A stretch of DNA of 64,000 nucleotides from Eriocheir sinensis. Lineage: Eukaryota > Arthropoda > Malacostraca > Decapoda > Varunidae. Shown in pieces: positions 26,000 to 64,000 of the stretch. The stretch is taken from the NCBI RefSeq assembly GCF_024679095.1, contig NC_066516.1, positions 18,848,044 to 18,912,043 on the forward strand, in the 5' to 3' direction. The notes under the pieces were generated by a model. The model was not told where the DNA came from. It saw only the letters and a program-made list of their open reading frames with translations, and ran no database searches. A program made the position numbers and the translations under genes. Each line of letters opens with the position of its first letter. Position 1 is the first letter of the stretch.

Positions 26000-28240
26000 T
26001 AGGTTACGTGAGAGAGGGCTTTCTGGGGTGAAGTGGTTATGTCGGGGAGAATGGAGATAAGGGAGAGATGAAAAAGATTATGTTCGTGAGGGAAAGGTAA
26101 CCATAATGATGTGCAGTGTGACAGGTTGATAGATGTATGTAATATGCATGAGAATAACCATACACATAGGTTACGTGAGTGTTTTAAATATGATTTGGTT
26201 GTGCGGAGAATAATGGAAATAATCCGCGTGGGTATGAGAGATCAGTGGGCAGAAAAAAAGATAGAAGTATGATGTGACGTGTTAGTAGGCCATTACATGA
26301 GGTTTTTTTTTTACCTGATCTGAGTTTGTGGTAGAGACTGATCTGGTGAGAGAAGAGTTAGTGTGAGGCACGCAGGTAAGGGAGTGTGACGGTAATAGAT
26401 AAGTTGAGGTGTGTGGTGGTCAGTGGTCATCGAGTTACAGTTGAATAAGACTCGTGACAAAGGTTCCTTCGAGGTGATTCGGTTTTGTGAGGGAAGAAAA
26501 CACAGGGAGGGAAGTGAAGAGGATGTATGAGAAGATGATGAGAGGTTAGGAAGAGAAGTAGGACGGAGTCTGTGGTGCTCAACGGCCGAAGGGTACGTAA
26601 GGGAAATTTCTCGGCGGAGGTATAATCATGAAGAGAGAACAAAGAGAATGGGAGAGGAATGGAGAGGATTTATATGCGGAAGATTGGTAGGGACAGTAGA
26701 TGGAGAAATAACTCATGTGGAAATCGCAGAGGAGTGAAGGGAAATCTTTGTACTCGCTATGGATTAGTGCAGACGAGGTAGCTGATGATATGAACGACAG
26801 GTGAATATAAGAGATTTTTTGTGTGTGCATACTGAAATGATTGACAAGTATCGGCACCTTTTTTTATGATACTTTACTCGATAACATGACCTCAGGGTTG
26901 GTAGGCTGCAACTGACTGAAACTGGAGGGATTTATAAACTGAATCAACATCCTCTTCAAGGTTGCATTATTTTTTTTATGCCTCTGGAATGCCAATGGAC
27001 CTTGAATCGCAATATGTGGTCTTGTCTTGCAAGGTCTGCACACGTTATCTCCAGCAGTTCCCAGTGGAGGAGGACAGGAGAGACGAGCACCCAGGATTAA
27101 AAGAGCACCAACGATTCATCCGTATAAAGGTACGTTTTGGTAAGTGCGATTATCACGATTGTCGCTCTACGATGATTGTTCAACGATTATCGCTGCATGA
27201 TATAGAGGGTGTACTAATTTGCTTCGAGCGCATGTGCCTATGCGATTTTCGACGAGACAGCTTACTTTTTTACCAGTCACGTGGCGAAAGTGTCCCATGA
27301 AGGTAGTGTCGCGAGAAAATGGCTTTGAGCAAATTGAGTAGAAGGAGAAGGTTGTTAATTAAATATCTTCTAGTAGTAGAGATGGAAATGAAGACTCCAA
27401 AAGCAGAAAAAATGCATCTGCCATCCATATTGAAGACACGATTTACCTCTATCCACGCCCCCTCCAAAAAAAAAAAAAAAAAAAAATCTAGACCTTGTAC
27501 TTAACGGCTTCAGACACGAGCACCGTATAAGCCGACTGGCCTCCTGCAGATCCTTGTATACCCATGTGTATGTGTCGGGAGGTTGGGGGGGGGGGGGTGA
27601 CGCTAACCGAGACGTCAAACGAGTTATCCCACAGCAAATACATCTGCCATGGTAGAGGAACTGAACTTTGCCCATACATGACATTGCAGAGACCAGCAGG
27701 GCCCATATGATCAAACTGTTCGAGGCTTACACACCCACATTTGATACGGATTTCGTAAAGGTTCTGGATATATCCATTGATAGTTTTATGAACCCCGTGA
27801 GTTTAACAAAGCTTCTGCACCATGACTGTCGTATACACTCATGAGAACCAGACTAATTTTCTTTGCGGCCTTCGGAAATATTTGTTGAGGCCGGAAGCGT
27901 CTGAGAATACAGGGTCAACACAGGGCTGAGAATACGGGAGAGTTTTTTTTTTTTTTTTTTTACAGCAAAGGAGACAGTTAATGTATATACACGTGTAATG
28001 GATGTCCATACGCGTACAGGATCGTCATATACAGAAAGTCACTAAATACCAATACGAAACATAAATATACATAATACAATAGAAGCGTATAGAGTAAATT
28101 CTTCGTCTTCCTCTTCCCGCCTCCCGCCTCTCGCCGCTGCTGTTGCTATACGACTCAGTTTATCCCTAAAGCGTGTATGAAAAGATAATCATACCGGAGG
28201 GGAGAATAATATAAAGATTACACACTTTATAATTAATTAG
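26000..28240. other. Mostly unique sequence without assigned gene
   Basis: A plus-strand segment at 27058-27128 is flanked by CTCCAG and GTACGT and would encode about 23 residues, but no partner exon is visible. Short homopolymer runs occur at 27466-27486 (A) and 27943-27961 (T). Confidence 0.35.
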
Positions 28241-28343
28241 CATGCAGACCCTTGCTGTGCAGAAGGGAAGGCGGGGGTGAGGGAAACATAATGGTTTTGT
28301 TGTTGTTGATGATGGTGGTGTTGGTGGTGGTGATGGTGGTGGT

Positions 28344-28641
28344 ATCAGTAAAAGTGATGATGATAAAAATTACGTTCTTATACACCCTGATACGTATACT
28401 AGCGAGGCGATATGAAGGAAGAGCCAAAAGAAAATAAATACCCTAATCAATGGCATGACGGCTTGAAAACAATAAAATCAACGAAAATATAAATCAGTAA
28501 AAGTGATGATGATAAAAATTACGTTCTTATACACCCTGATACGTATACTAGCGAGGCGATATGAAGGAAGAGTCAAAAGAAAATAAATACCCTAATCAAT
28601 GGCATGACGGCTTGAAAACAATAAAATCAACGAAAATATAA
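28344..28641. repeat. 149-bp tandem duplication, nearly identical copies
   Basis: Copy 1 is 28344-28492 and copy 2 is 28493-28641. I found only one clear difference (AGCC versus AGTC near 28423 and 28572). Confidence 0.95.
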
Positions 28642-28941
28642 AAACAAAAGCAGAGCCAGCGAAGAGCAGCGGTAGCCTCATCACCGCCCTTTACACCGGC
28701 AGCGAGGCGTCAATTAGTGAACACAAACACAAATACGCAACTCAGCAACAGCAACCTTCGCCCATGCGTCACTGTTTATGCTCGTAGCGAATGATCATGA
28801 GGCGGATATAACCATGCAGCTCAGCACTCCAGAAGGAATACCTAAGAACTCCATAAATGTTGTTCATACTTATCCTCCCTTTCTATCCTCTTATTATATT
28901 ATCATATTTACAATTTTTTTTTTTTCATGGACAGTATTTTG

Positions 28942-28945
<4 letters not shown>

Positions 28946-29009
<64 letters not shown>

Positions 29010-29045
29010 GCTCTCATGGGGGGATCTTTTGTCTGTTTCCTCTTA

Positions 29046-29076
<31 letters not shown>
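28946..29076. repeat. (CT)n and (GA)n microsatellites in opposite orientation
   Basis: About 29 CT units (28946-29004), a 46-bp spacer, and about 13 GA units (29050-29076). The pair could form a hairpin. The GA run touches the CR1-like tail that follows. Confidence 0.92.
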
Positions 29077-29081
<5 letters not shown>

Positions 29082-29445
29082 AGAACGTAAGGAGTCTGCA
29101 AGAGGCCGCTTGGCCTATACAAGGCAGCTCCTGTTACCCTAACCCCACCTTACCTCACTATATATCCATGAATTTATCCAACCTCTTCTTGAATGTATCT
29201 ATGGTATTGGCACCCATAACATGTCTGTCAGGCCTGTTCCATTCATCCACCACTCTATTTGTGAACCAGTTCTTGCCTATTTCTTTGCTGAATCTGAATT
29301 TGTCTAACTTGAGACCATTGCTACGTGTCCTACCTGGCTCTTTTACTACCAGACCCTATTGACATCCCCTTTATTACAGCCCTTCATCCATTTATAGACC
29401 TCGATAAGGTCTCCTCGCAACCTTCGCCATTCTATAGAGTGAAGT
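29077..29445 (-). mobile_element. CR1-like LINE fragment, 3' end
   Basis: The minus strand carries the same 3' region as the 3.3-4.1 kb element: the CTGCAAGAGGCCG tail motif, then diverged coding for the region ending in NWFTNRVVDEWN-like sequence. A frameshift and stops show it is dead. Confidence 0.82.
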
Positions 29446-30720
29446 AGACATTGGTGAAAGGAGGAAGAGGAGGAGGAGGAGAAAGAGAGGAGGAGGAGGA
29501 AGAATGACGAACCGATTGGAAGGAAGGAGAGTGGTTAGACAACAAACCTGTAAAACAAACAGTATCGCTAACTGTTCCCTCACGAAGCAAAGGATACGGC
29601 ACTTCACATAAACATGCGGCTCAGTACTCGAGTAGCGGCGGGCTGCAGCCGTGCAGGTGGTGATGGTGGCGCTCCGGCGGGCGTGAGTGGGGGGCGGGCA
29701 CACAGGCAGGAGCGCGAATCATGTGGCTCCTCAACACCACCCTGCAACATGCAACTGTTTACCGCGATACACCCACAACGAGGCTGACCACTGCGTCCTG
29801 CTACGTAGCGAGTGTCGAGCATAGGTCATTGTTCTGCGTTAGACGTGCATGGTCAAAATCAGCCCTCATCACGGCAAACTACATGGGCTTAGTGCAACTG
29901 TTTCCTGGAAGTTCTCTTTGAGCGTGACGAGTGTGGCGAGGGGACCAAAGTGCGGCGAGGGGTGGTGGGAGGCCGCAACGCAAGTAATGATCGATCGAGG
30001 CGTCACTACGTACGCTACTCGAAGATGAAGTTTGCTCAACGCTGACAAGGAGATAGCTAAAGGAACTCGTGTTTGTTGCTCTTTATCACCGCCGTCGATC
30101 AACTTAATGTCTCTCCATGAATTAGGACGCTGACGCCAAGGTGAGTGGCCAAACGAGATGTGTGACTTCTGAAGAGCAAGAGGAGCCCTGCAAGATGTGG
30201 GTTTTTTTTCTGGAACCCCGACGGAAGACAAACAACAAGACCACGATGAAGCTTCAGAGTACACCACCCAAAAGTTCAGGGCATGTGTTGCTTTTCTTCT
30301 GATGTTCAGACTCAGTATTTTTCAAGTTACCTTTACTGTTTTTAGTTATATTTTCACGAATATCTTAACGTTCTTGTAAATTAAATACATCAATATTTTT
30401 TACTATCTTGTTTGAAACTAAAATAGATCTAAATTGGTTGGATATCAGGACACACAAGAAAAACGAATACACGGACTTCACAAGAGAAAGCAGAGAATGC
30501 AACAAATGTTCTTGGTGAATATTTGATCAGCGAGTGAGTACACCCGACCAGGGAAATAAGTCGATGCCCTACATAGCAAGGCGGCATGAGCACTGTTTGA
30601 TGGCGGGGCGCACGGAGGCTCTAATTGGGATAATTTATAGAACTGATTTTAGCTACTCTGCCCTAACGCCTCACTGGAGTTTCCAATAAGAATAAATGTT
30701 TTTTTTTATGTGTGTGTGTG
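29446..30720. other. Unassigned sequence
   Basis: A short (GAGGA)n patch (29459-29505), then CpG-containing unique sequence near 29.6-30.2 kb. No supported exon. Confidence 0.35.
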
Positions 30721-30793
30721 TTTATGTAGGAGTACATAAAAAAAAACCACTCATGGCTATGTGAATCTTTATTACAGGGATACTATGACTTGT

Positions 30794-30798
<5 letters not shown>

Positions 30799-30850
<52 letters not shown>
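30799..30850. repeat. (GA)n microsatellite
   Basis: About 26 GA units. Confidence 0.95.
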
Positions 30851-30853
<3 letters not shown>

Positions 30854-31571
30854 GAGTGAGAACGAGGAGGAGAGAATCGGAGGCAGGAAAAGGGTAGACT
30901 TGCTGTTGCTACGACACATTACCGGCGATGTTTGGGAGCGAGAGAGAGCCTGTGGCGGCGTGAATTATTGCACCTCAGCGTTACAACTTAGAATTGCACT
31001 TTGGCGTTATACTTTGGTGTTAAATATTAGTGTTACACTGACGTAATACACCATTACGCCTTAGCATGGCGTCTTTGTATTATATTTCTAACCTAAGGGT
31101 TGCGCCTCAGCGCTACGCCAGTGAAATCCAGGTTTTTCATTTTTTTGTGACATAACTTCGTAGACAATAATTTTTCTTTACGATTAACTTAATGTATCGC
31201 CATACATCAGAACTGTGACTCCAAGGGGACGTCGTAGGTAAAACGCGGGCCCCATAATTGAACGACAGGTATTTACTAAACGAAGCCCCGATAACAAGTA
31301 CGGCAAATAATAATGATCAGCCGAGGAAATCTTGCCAACTCTATACATTTCGCCGGGAGTCATGTGGACCATACTACACACAGTTACACTCAAGCTGGGT
31401 AGCACGAAAACTGCCCCCAATTGTCCAACAGATTTAAAGATTAAGGTCACAGTTCCAGTTTCTAAATTGCTATTATATAAGGAGGCGGATTAACGGTTGG
31501 TTAAACCTGCAATGGTATCAGCTATTAGATACATAACTAGGCTGACTATTAGCCAATGGCCAGAGTCTAAA

Positions 31572-31576
<5 letters not shown>

Positions 31577-31622
<46 letters not shown>
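31577..31622. repeat. (GA)n microsatellite
   Basis: About 22 GA units. Confidence 0.95.
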
Positions 31623-31626
<4 letters not shown>

Positions 31627-31649
31627 CGAAATAAAAACAAGTATGCTCT

Positions 31650-32995
31650 CTCACCTTATCACCGACTGTTTTGCAAAATGTCTGAATTTGTATGGCAGTG
31701 CGAGGCTATGCGCTGCAAATTTATACAGAGTGCTTTAAGCACCATAGATGAGGACACGGAAAGGTGGTGGAAACACAAATTATCAAAAGTGCAAAGATCA
31801 ACACTATATCTATACAATCAATAATATATAATCTACGAAATGGCTGTGGGTGGGGAAAGAAAGACAGTGAACCGTATGGATTTCTTAGAAAATGTGATCT
31901 ATTCAAGGTCGTGCAGTGCTGAAAATGTTTTGATTGAAGCCGCATACACACACACACACACACACTCGCGTGCAATCATCGGCATTGCTCGTGGGGTGGT
32001 GGACTGCTTGATATGACAGCATAATACAACCAATAGGATTTATTAAATTTGTATTTGGTGGTTCATTATATCCCATAAAATAAGCCATAATCCTTTTATA
32101 TTTGTTTAATTTTGTATCATCTATTTTATTTGCATACGCTGATTGTACTTCCGTACATCAACACTGGTAGGCTATCAGACTTTATTTTTTGCCATACTGG
32201 GATTTAGTTTCGGCCGTCTGACTTGCGCATTGAATTTATTTGCATTGCTGATTTTCCCAGCAATTATTCCTCGAAAAAAAATATAGCTTAATAAAGTGTA
32301 TTGCTGGCTACTAACTCAATCCGAGGCAGTCGTAGTAAAAGTACTGTATGTTCTTTTATAATGAATGATGAAAGAACCCGATGATGGAGACTTGAAAGTT
32401 AGTCTTCTTGGGGTGACTATTTTTTCCTTCTTGCACACTGGCGAACTACTCGCAAAGTAACATCATGCAGAAGGTGAAAAAAAAAAAGATTATGGCGACT
32501 ATTGTTTCTTACTTACAAGAGAAAAAACTCCGTATCTCTATTATGTCAACCATGTCAACCCCTCCAAATGTCCTATTAGGCTAGTGCAAGAAAAAAAATA
32601 ACAGACGATGATGACCAAAACAGTCCATCTATCCATCCAAACATACATATTTTTTTATATATACACGTGCATACAGACATGCCTGCGTACATACATACAT
32701 ATATACATACCGTGGGACAAAAAAAAATCGAGTTACAACGATCTCGATGAACACACACACACACACAAACACATACATACCGTGGGGCTTGATGATTTAA
32801 ACGGGAGGCTGATTCCTCAGTGTTCCTTTTTAATCCTTCAGCAATCAGGTAAAAGCGCACAGATTCCTCCTCATTTGAAGCAGTCAGCGCGCCGGTCAAG
32901 CAGGTAGGTAAGCAGGCAGGTTGGCAGGTACAGGCTCGTCCCTTCCCCTACACGTGCACCAAGCTCACACTGATGTCTTCCACGCACACGATAAT
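31650..32995. other. Unassigned AT-rich sequence with short simple repeats
   Basis: Contains (CA)n at 31946-31965 and 32752-32767, ACATACAT runs near 32.64-32.78 kb, and otherwise unique DNA. Confidence 0.4.
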
Positions 32996-32998
32996 CTA

Positions 32999-33232
32999 TT
33001 GGTAATTTCTTGTTATTCTTCACTATTAATCCATTTCTCCTCCAATCTTAAGTTCCGGCGAGAGGTTCATCAAATATATTCTTTTTTTTCTCTTTCACTG
33101 TCCACATGAGGTGCTATTTGGTAATTTCTTGTTAATTCTTGTTCACTATTAATCCACTTCTCCAATCTTAAGTTCCGGTGCGAGGTTCATTACATATTCC
33201 TTTTCTTCCAGGTTGCACTGTCCACTATGCCT
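32999..33232. repeat. Tandem duplication of about 118 bp
   Basis: TTGGTAATTTCTTGTTA, CACTATTAATCCA, CAATCTTAAGTTCCGG and CACTGTCCAC occur in the same order in two adjacent copies. A partial third copy (CATTACATATTCCTTTTCTT) lies at about 33789, beyond the degenerate LINE. Confidence 0.85.
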
Positions 33233-33447
33233 TGTCTAGAGCAGAGGGTCAAGTTGTTCGGATAGCGTGACACACCTCCACCTCGCGCTGCTGTCAACGA
33301 TCCACTGGTGCGTCTCATGGCTTCGTCCTCCTCCTCGAGCGGGAAATCGAAACAAGCAGGGGATTCACGTGACGGACGGCTATAAAGACGCTTGTAGTTA
33401 AGTCAAAGCACCTTACAAGACGGTTCCGCGGAGATACGTGTGAATGT

Positions 33448-33785
33448 ATGCCCAGGTGTTATGAGAGGCAGGTAGGTAAAAGGTACGTGGGTAGATGGGA
33501 GGCGGCAGGCAAGTTGAGGTGGTACGTACTTATATCTGTGGGTTGCCATATGAAGCGGGTATTTCAAGCACAAGATGGATTAACTTCTTTAGGAATGGTA
33601 GGTAAACACTGGATGACGAATAAAGTAGTGCATGAGTGGAAGAAATCAAGCAGATATGTAGTTAGTGCATATACGATTGTAAGTTTTAAATAGAAGTTAG
33701 ATCTATGGATGGGGAAAGATGACTACTAATGCTCATTCTTAGGAGTTCCTAGGTGTAGGCCAGTTGGTATCTTGTAGTCTCCTTT
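33448..33785 (+). mobile_element. Degenerate CR1-like LINE 3' fragment
   Basis: The frame GKHWMTNKVVHEWKKSSRYV matches the same protein region as GKNWFTNRVVDEWNRLSSHV in the 3.3-4.1 kb element. The tail AGGTGTAGGCCAGTTGG is a diverged version of the family tail. It lies in the opposite orientation to the other CR1-like copies. Confidence 0.72.
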
Positions 33786-34389
33786 TTCATTACATATTCC
33801 TTTTCTTACAGGTTACACTGTCCACACTTGTGCAACTCCTTCAAAATATTGCTTGGTCTAAGGTGAATTTTGGCACTTTTTTTATTTCAGTGATGTTAAA
33901 TCTTTTAAAAACCCGGTCTAGTTTTCAGACTTAACCAACAACTGTTGTCCCCTAAACTACCCCTGCACTCTTATCCTTCGTACCTAGGTAAGCTATTCAC
34001 TGTGCCGATGGACTTGCACTAACACCTTTTCTATACTCCACTTTTGAAGTTATGCTGCAGTACATCATTTTTAACATGAATGGCCTACCAATGTATATTT
34101 GATCTTTCGTTTATTTACCTCAAACAATAATTAATTTAGCCACACAGACAAAAGAAGCACCAATAAAATGACTGCTGCCAGTTACACGTGGTTGGTATTC
34201 CTGGCTGCCACCCCTTGCCAGTAATTCATGAGTATTTCTCTATCCACACCGCGCAATCCCTCTCTGGTAATTTATTCAGCCAAGTACAGAAAAATATTAT
34301 TTATTATTAATTAATTACATTCTTACAGTAAGTTTACTTACAAAATAAATGGAGAAACCCCCTCTAATGGGGTACAAGTTTTCTTACAA

Positions 34390-35954
34390 AATTTATTATG
34401 AAACTCTGAGTGACCTGAAACATTTTCCTGGTAATTAGGAATGACTGAATATTAGTAAGAAAAGAAAGATGATAAATAAGTAAATAAAAAGAAATGAGAA
34501 AAATAATATTTAATTTCAAAAGGATCCAATACAACTTACTTTTCCCTTATCATTTCAAATGCAGCTGCATAGTAGCTTCAGCTTGTGTAGGAAAGAATAC
34601 ATTAACTGTATAACTCATATTTCAACACATCAGTAATGGTACAGGTAACAACTAAATTAAATGGATAAATTAACAACTTTTGTACATAAACATCTATTTC
34701 ATGTTTCAAAGTGGCCACACACATTTCTCATCACAGATTTGCAATATAGACTACATTTGTAGTACCCTTTTTGGACTTGTCTGCCCAATATCCCCCCAGT
34801 GTGTAAACAGCAACAACGACGACACAACCCTGTCACCCCTATTTGCCAAGAGATTCTATCAACAAGTTACCCTTCCAATGTTTAAAAAGCAAAATATTAC
34901 ATGCATGTCCAGCATCCACAATTTTAATACACCAACTTGCTTTGATCATTCCACACACAAAGCAGTGAACTCCAGTAACACACAAGTAAACATTTATAAA
35001 TAAGAAACAAAGTTTGTACATCTCAATATTTACATAATTGAAACTCATCGCTGTATTTTATAGTTTGTCACTGAATTTCCTGAGTAACACTTTTTTGAGT
35101 TTCATATTTTTTAATGCAAATCTACAACCCTTTATGACATGACTCATCAAATCAGGCAATTCACATAGACTTGGAGACAAAATTCCACCAGATATGTTTA
35201 TAAATATAACTGCTAACATAGCAGATTAATAAATGAATGTCCTCTAGTGATAGTACCATGTGACAGCCTCAATATGACAGTATGACAATTTTTCTCGTAC
35301 AAAACCTTAAACTTCTTTCCTATGTACATGTACTTGAGTAGATTTTTAAGTCTTAACATATTTCTTGTAACTGACAGATAGATTAAATTTAGCAGTGGTA
35401 CCAAAATATCTTACAATATAAAATTTATAGATATTCCCAATGGTTCTCTTGGTCCATACAGATACTTAGAGAATAACTTGAAATTGAAATGAAAAGAGGC
35501 TAATGAGATTTATGAATATTCCACTATGCATAAAAAAATTGATACATCACTGACACTGCATTTTTTAACTGTAATATGTATTTTGATGTTGGTTGTAATC
35601 AATTAAAAAATAATGCAAAGCTAAAAGTAGTATCCTATAACTTTTGAGAAAATTCTTAGTTCAGAAAAACTGCAAAACTAAATAAAATGGGCTCATGTTT
35701 CTGAAATATGATAAATAGCAACTCTGAGCTACTACTGTGTACATATAGTGTCATAGTTTTATCTGATATTAAAGTTAAATGAGCAATTCACACAATTCCA
35801 ATACATCTCTTCAGAATATTCACTGGCATTTATAACTTTTAAGTCCAATAACGAGTGTTTCCTTTCTTCAACTTGATACCGAATGTTGTAAAAGATTGCA
35901 ATTATAAAAATGTTAACCCTCTTTCTAGTACATTTCTCCAACGTAAGCATCCCC
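34390..35954 (-). other. Likely 3' UTR and flank of the SENP6/7-like gene
   Basis: AT-rich unique sequence follows the stop codon. A canonical AATAAA on the minus strand lies at 34392-34397 and an ATTAAA variant at about 34922. The true poly(A) site cannot be fixed from sequence alone. Short frames are not genes. Confidence 0.35.

Positions 35955-64000
<28,046 letters not shown>

Noticed and set aside
26962..27300. 112-codon plus-strand frame, with a possible exon at 27058-27128
   Set aside because: Acceptor lacks a clear polypyrimidine tract and there is no partner exon.

Overview
The window is animal nuclear DNA. Its coding sequence lies in small exons with GT..AG junctions, separated by long introns full of microsatellites, tRNA-derived SINEs, broken non-LTR retrotransposons and small DNA-transposon relics. 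The very high load of (GT)n, (AT)n, (GA)n and (TAA)n arrays, and a dispersed retroposon 3' tail of the type I associate with crab and crayfish genomes, suggest an arthropod, most likely a decapod crustacean. That assignment is inference; no species can be named from the sequence. There are no operons, CRISPR arrays or bacterial genes.

Layout. 1-4.1 kb: a long pyrimidine-rich block, then a purine-rich block with short tandem repeats, ending in a CR1-type retrotransposon fragment (3.3-4.1 kb). 4.6-6.6 kb: a GC-rich island with a 128-bp duplication and, on the minus strand, an apparently single-exon gene for an acidic 415-aa protein with one C-terminal membrane segment. 8.6-25.0 kb: four minus-strand exons (24.9, 11.0, 10.0 and 8.7 kb) whose codon phases fit exactly; they form part of a gene I do not recognise, with a 13.8-kb intron holding most of the largest microsatellites. 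25-34 kb: mostly non-coding, with simple repeats, a recent 149-bp tandem duplication and two CR1-type fragments.

36.0-64.0 kb is the main result: a minus-strand gene for a SENP6/SENP7-type (Ulp2-like; Drosophila Velo) SUMO isopeptidase. I could place 20 coding exons from splice sites and matching phases (5,934 coding bases, 1,977 aa plus stop), and a possible fragment of one further upstream exon at the window edge. The protein has a long glutamine-rich N-terminal half with poly-Q tracts, a four-cysteine zinc-ribbon-like motif, a SUMO-interaction-like motif beside acidic residues, a catalytic domain split over five exons (His, Asp and Cys all present) with an acidic insertion, and a 650-aa tail with a second SUMO-interaction-like motif and a basic C-terminus. 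The 5' end lies beyond base 64000.

The introns of this gene hold a dense record of transposon insertions: RTE-like, CR1-like and Jockey-like LINE pieces (one nested inside another), at least four copies of a tRNA-derived SINE family with a conserved core, a second SINE, a hAT-type non-autonomous element with a near-perfect 8-bp target duplication and an internal minisatellite, a Tigger-like element, a small inverted-repeat MITE and a 250-bp-armed palindrome.
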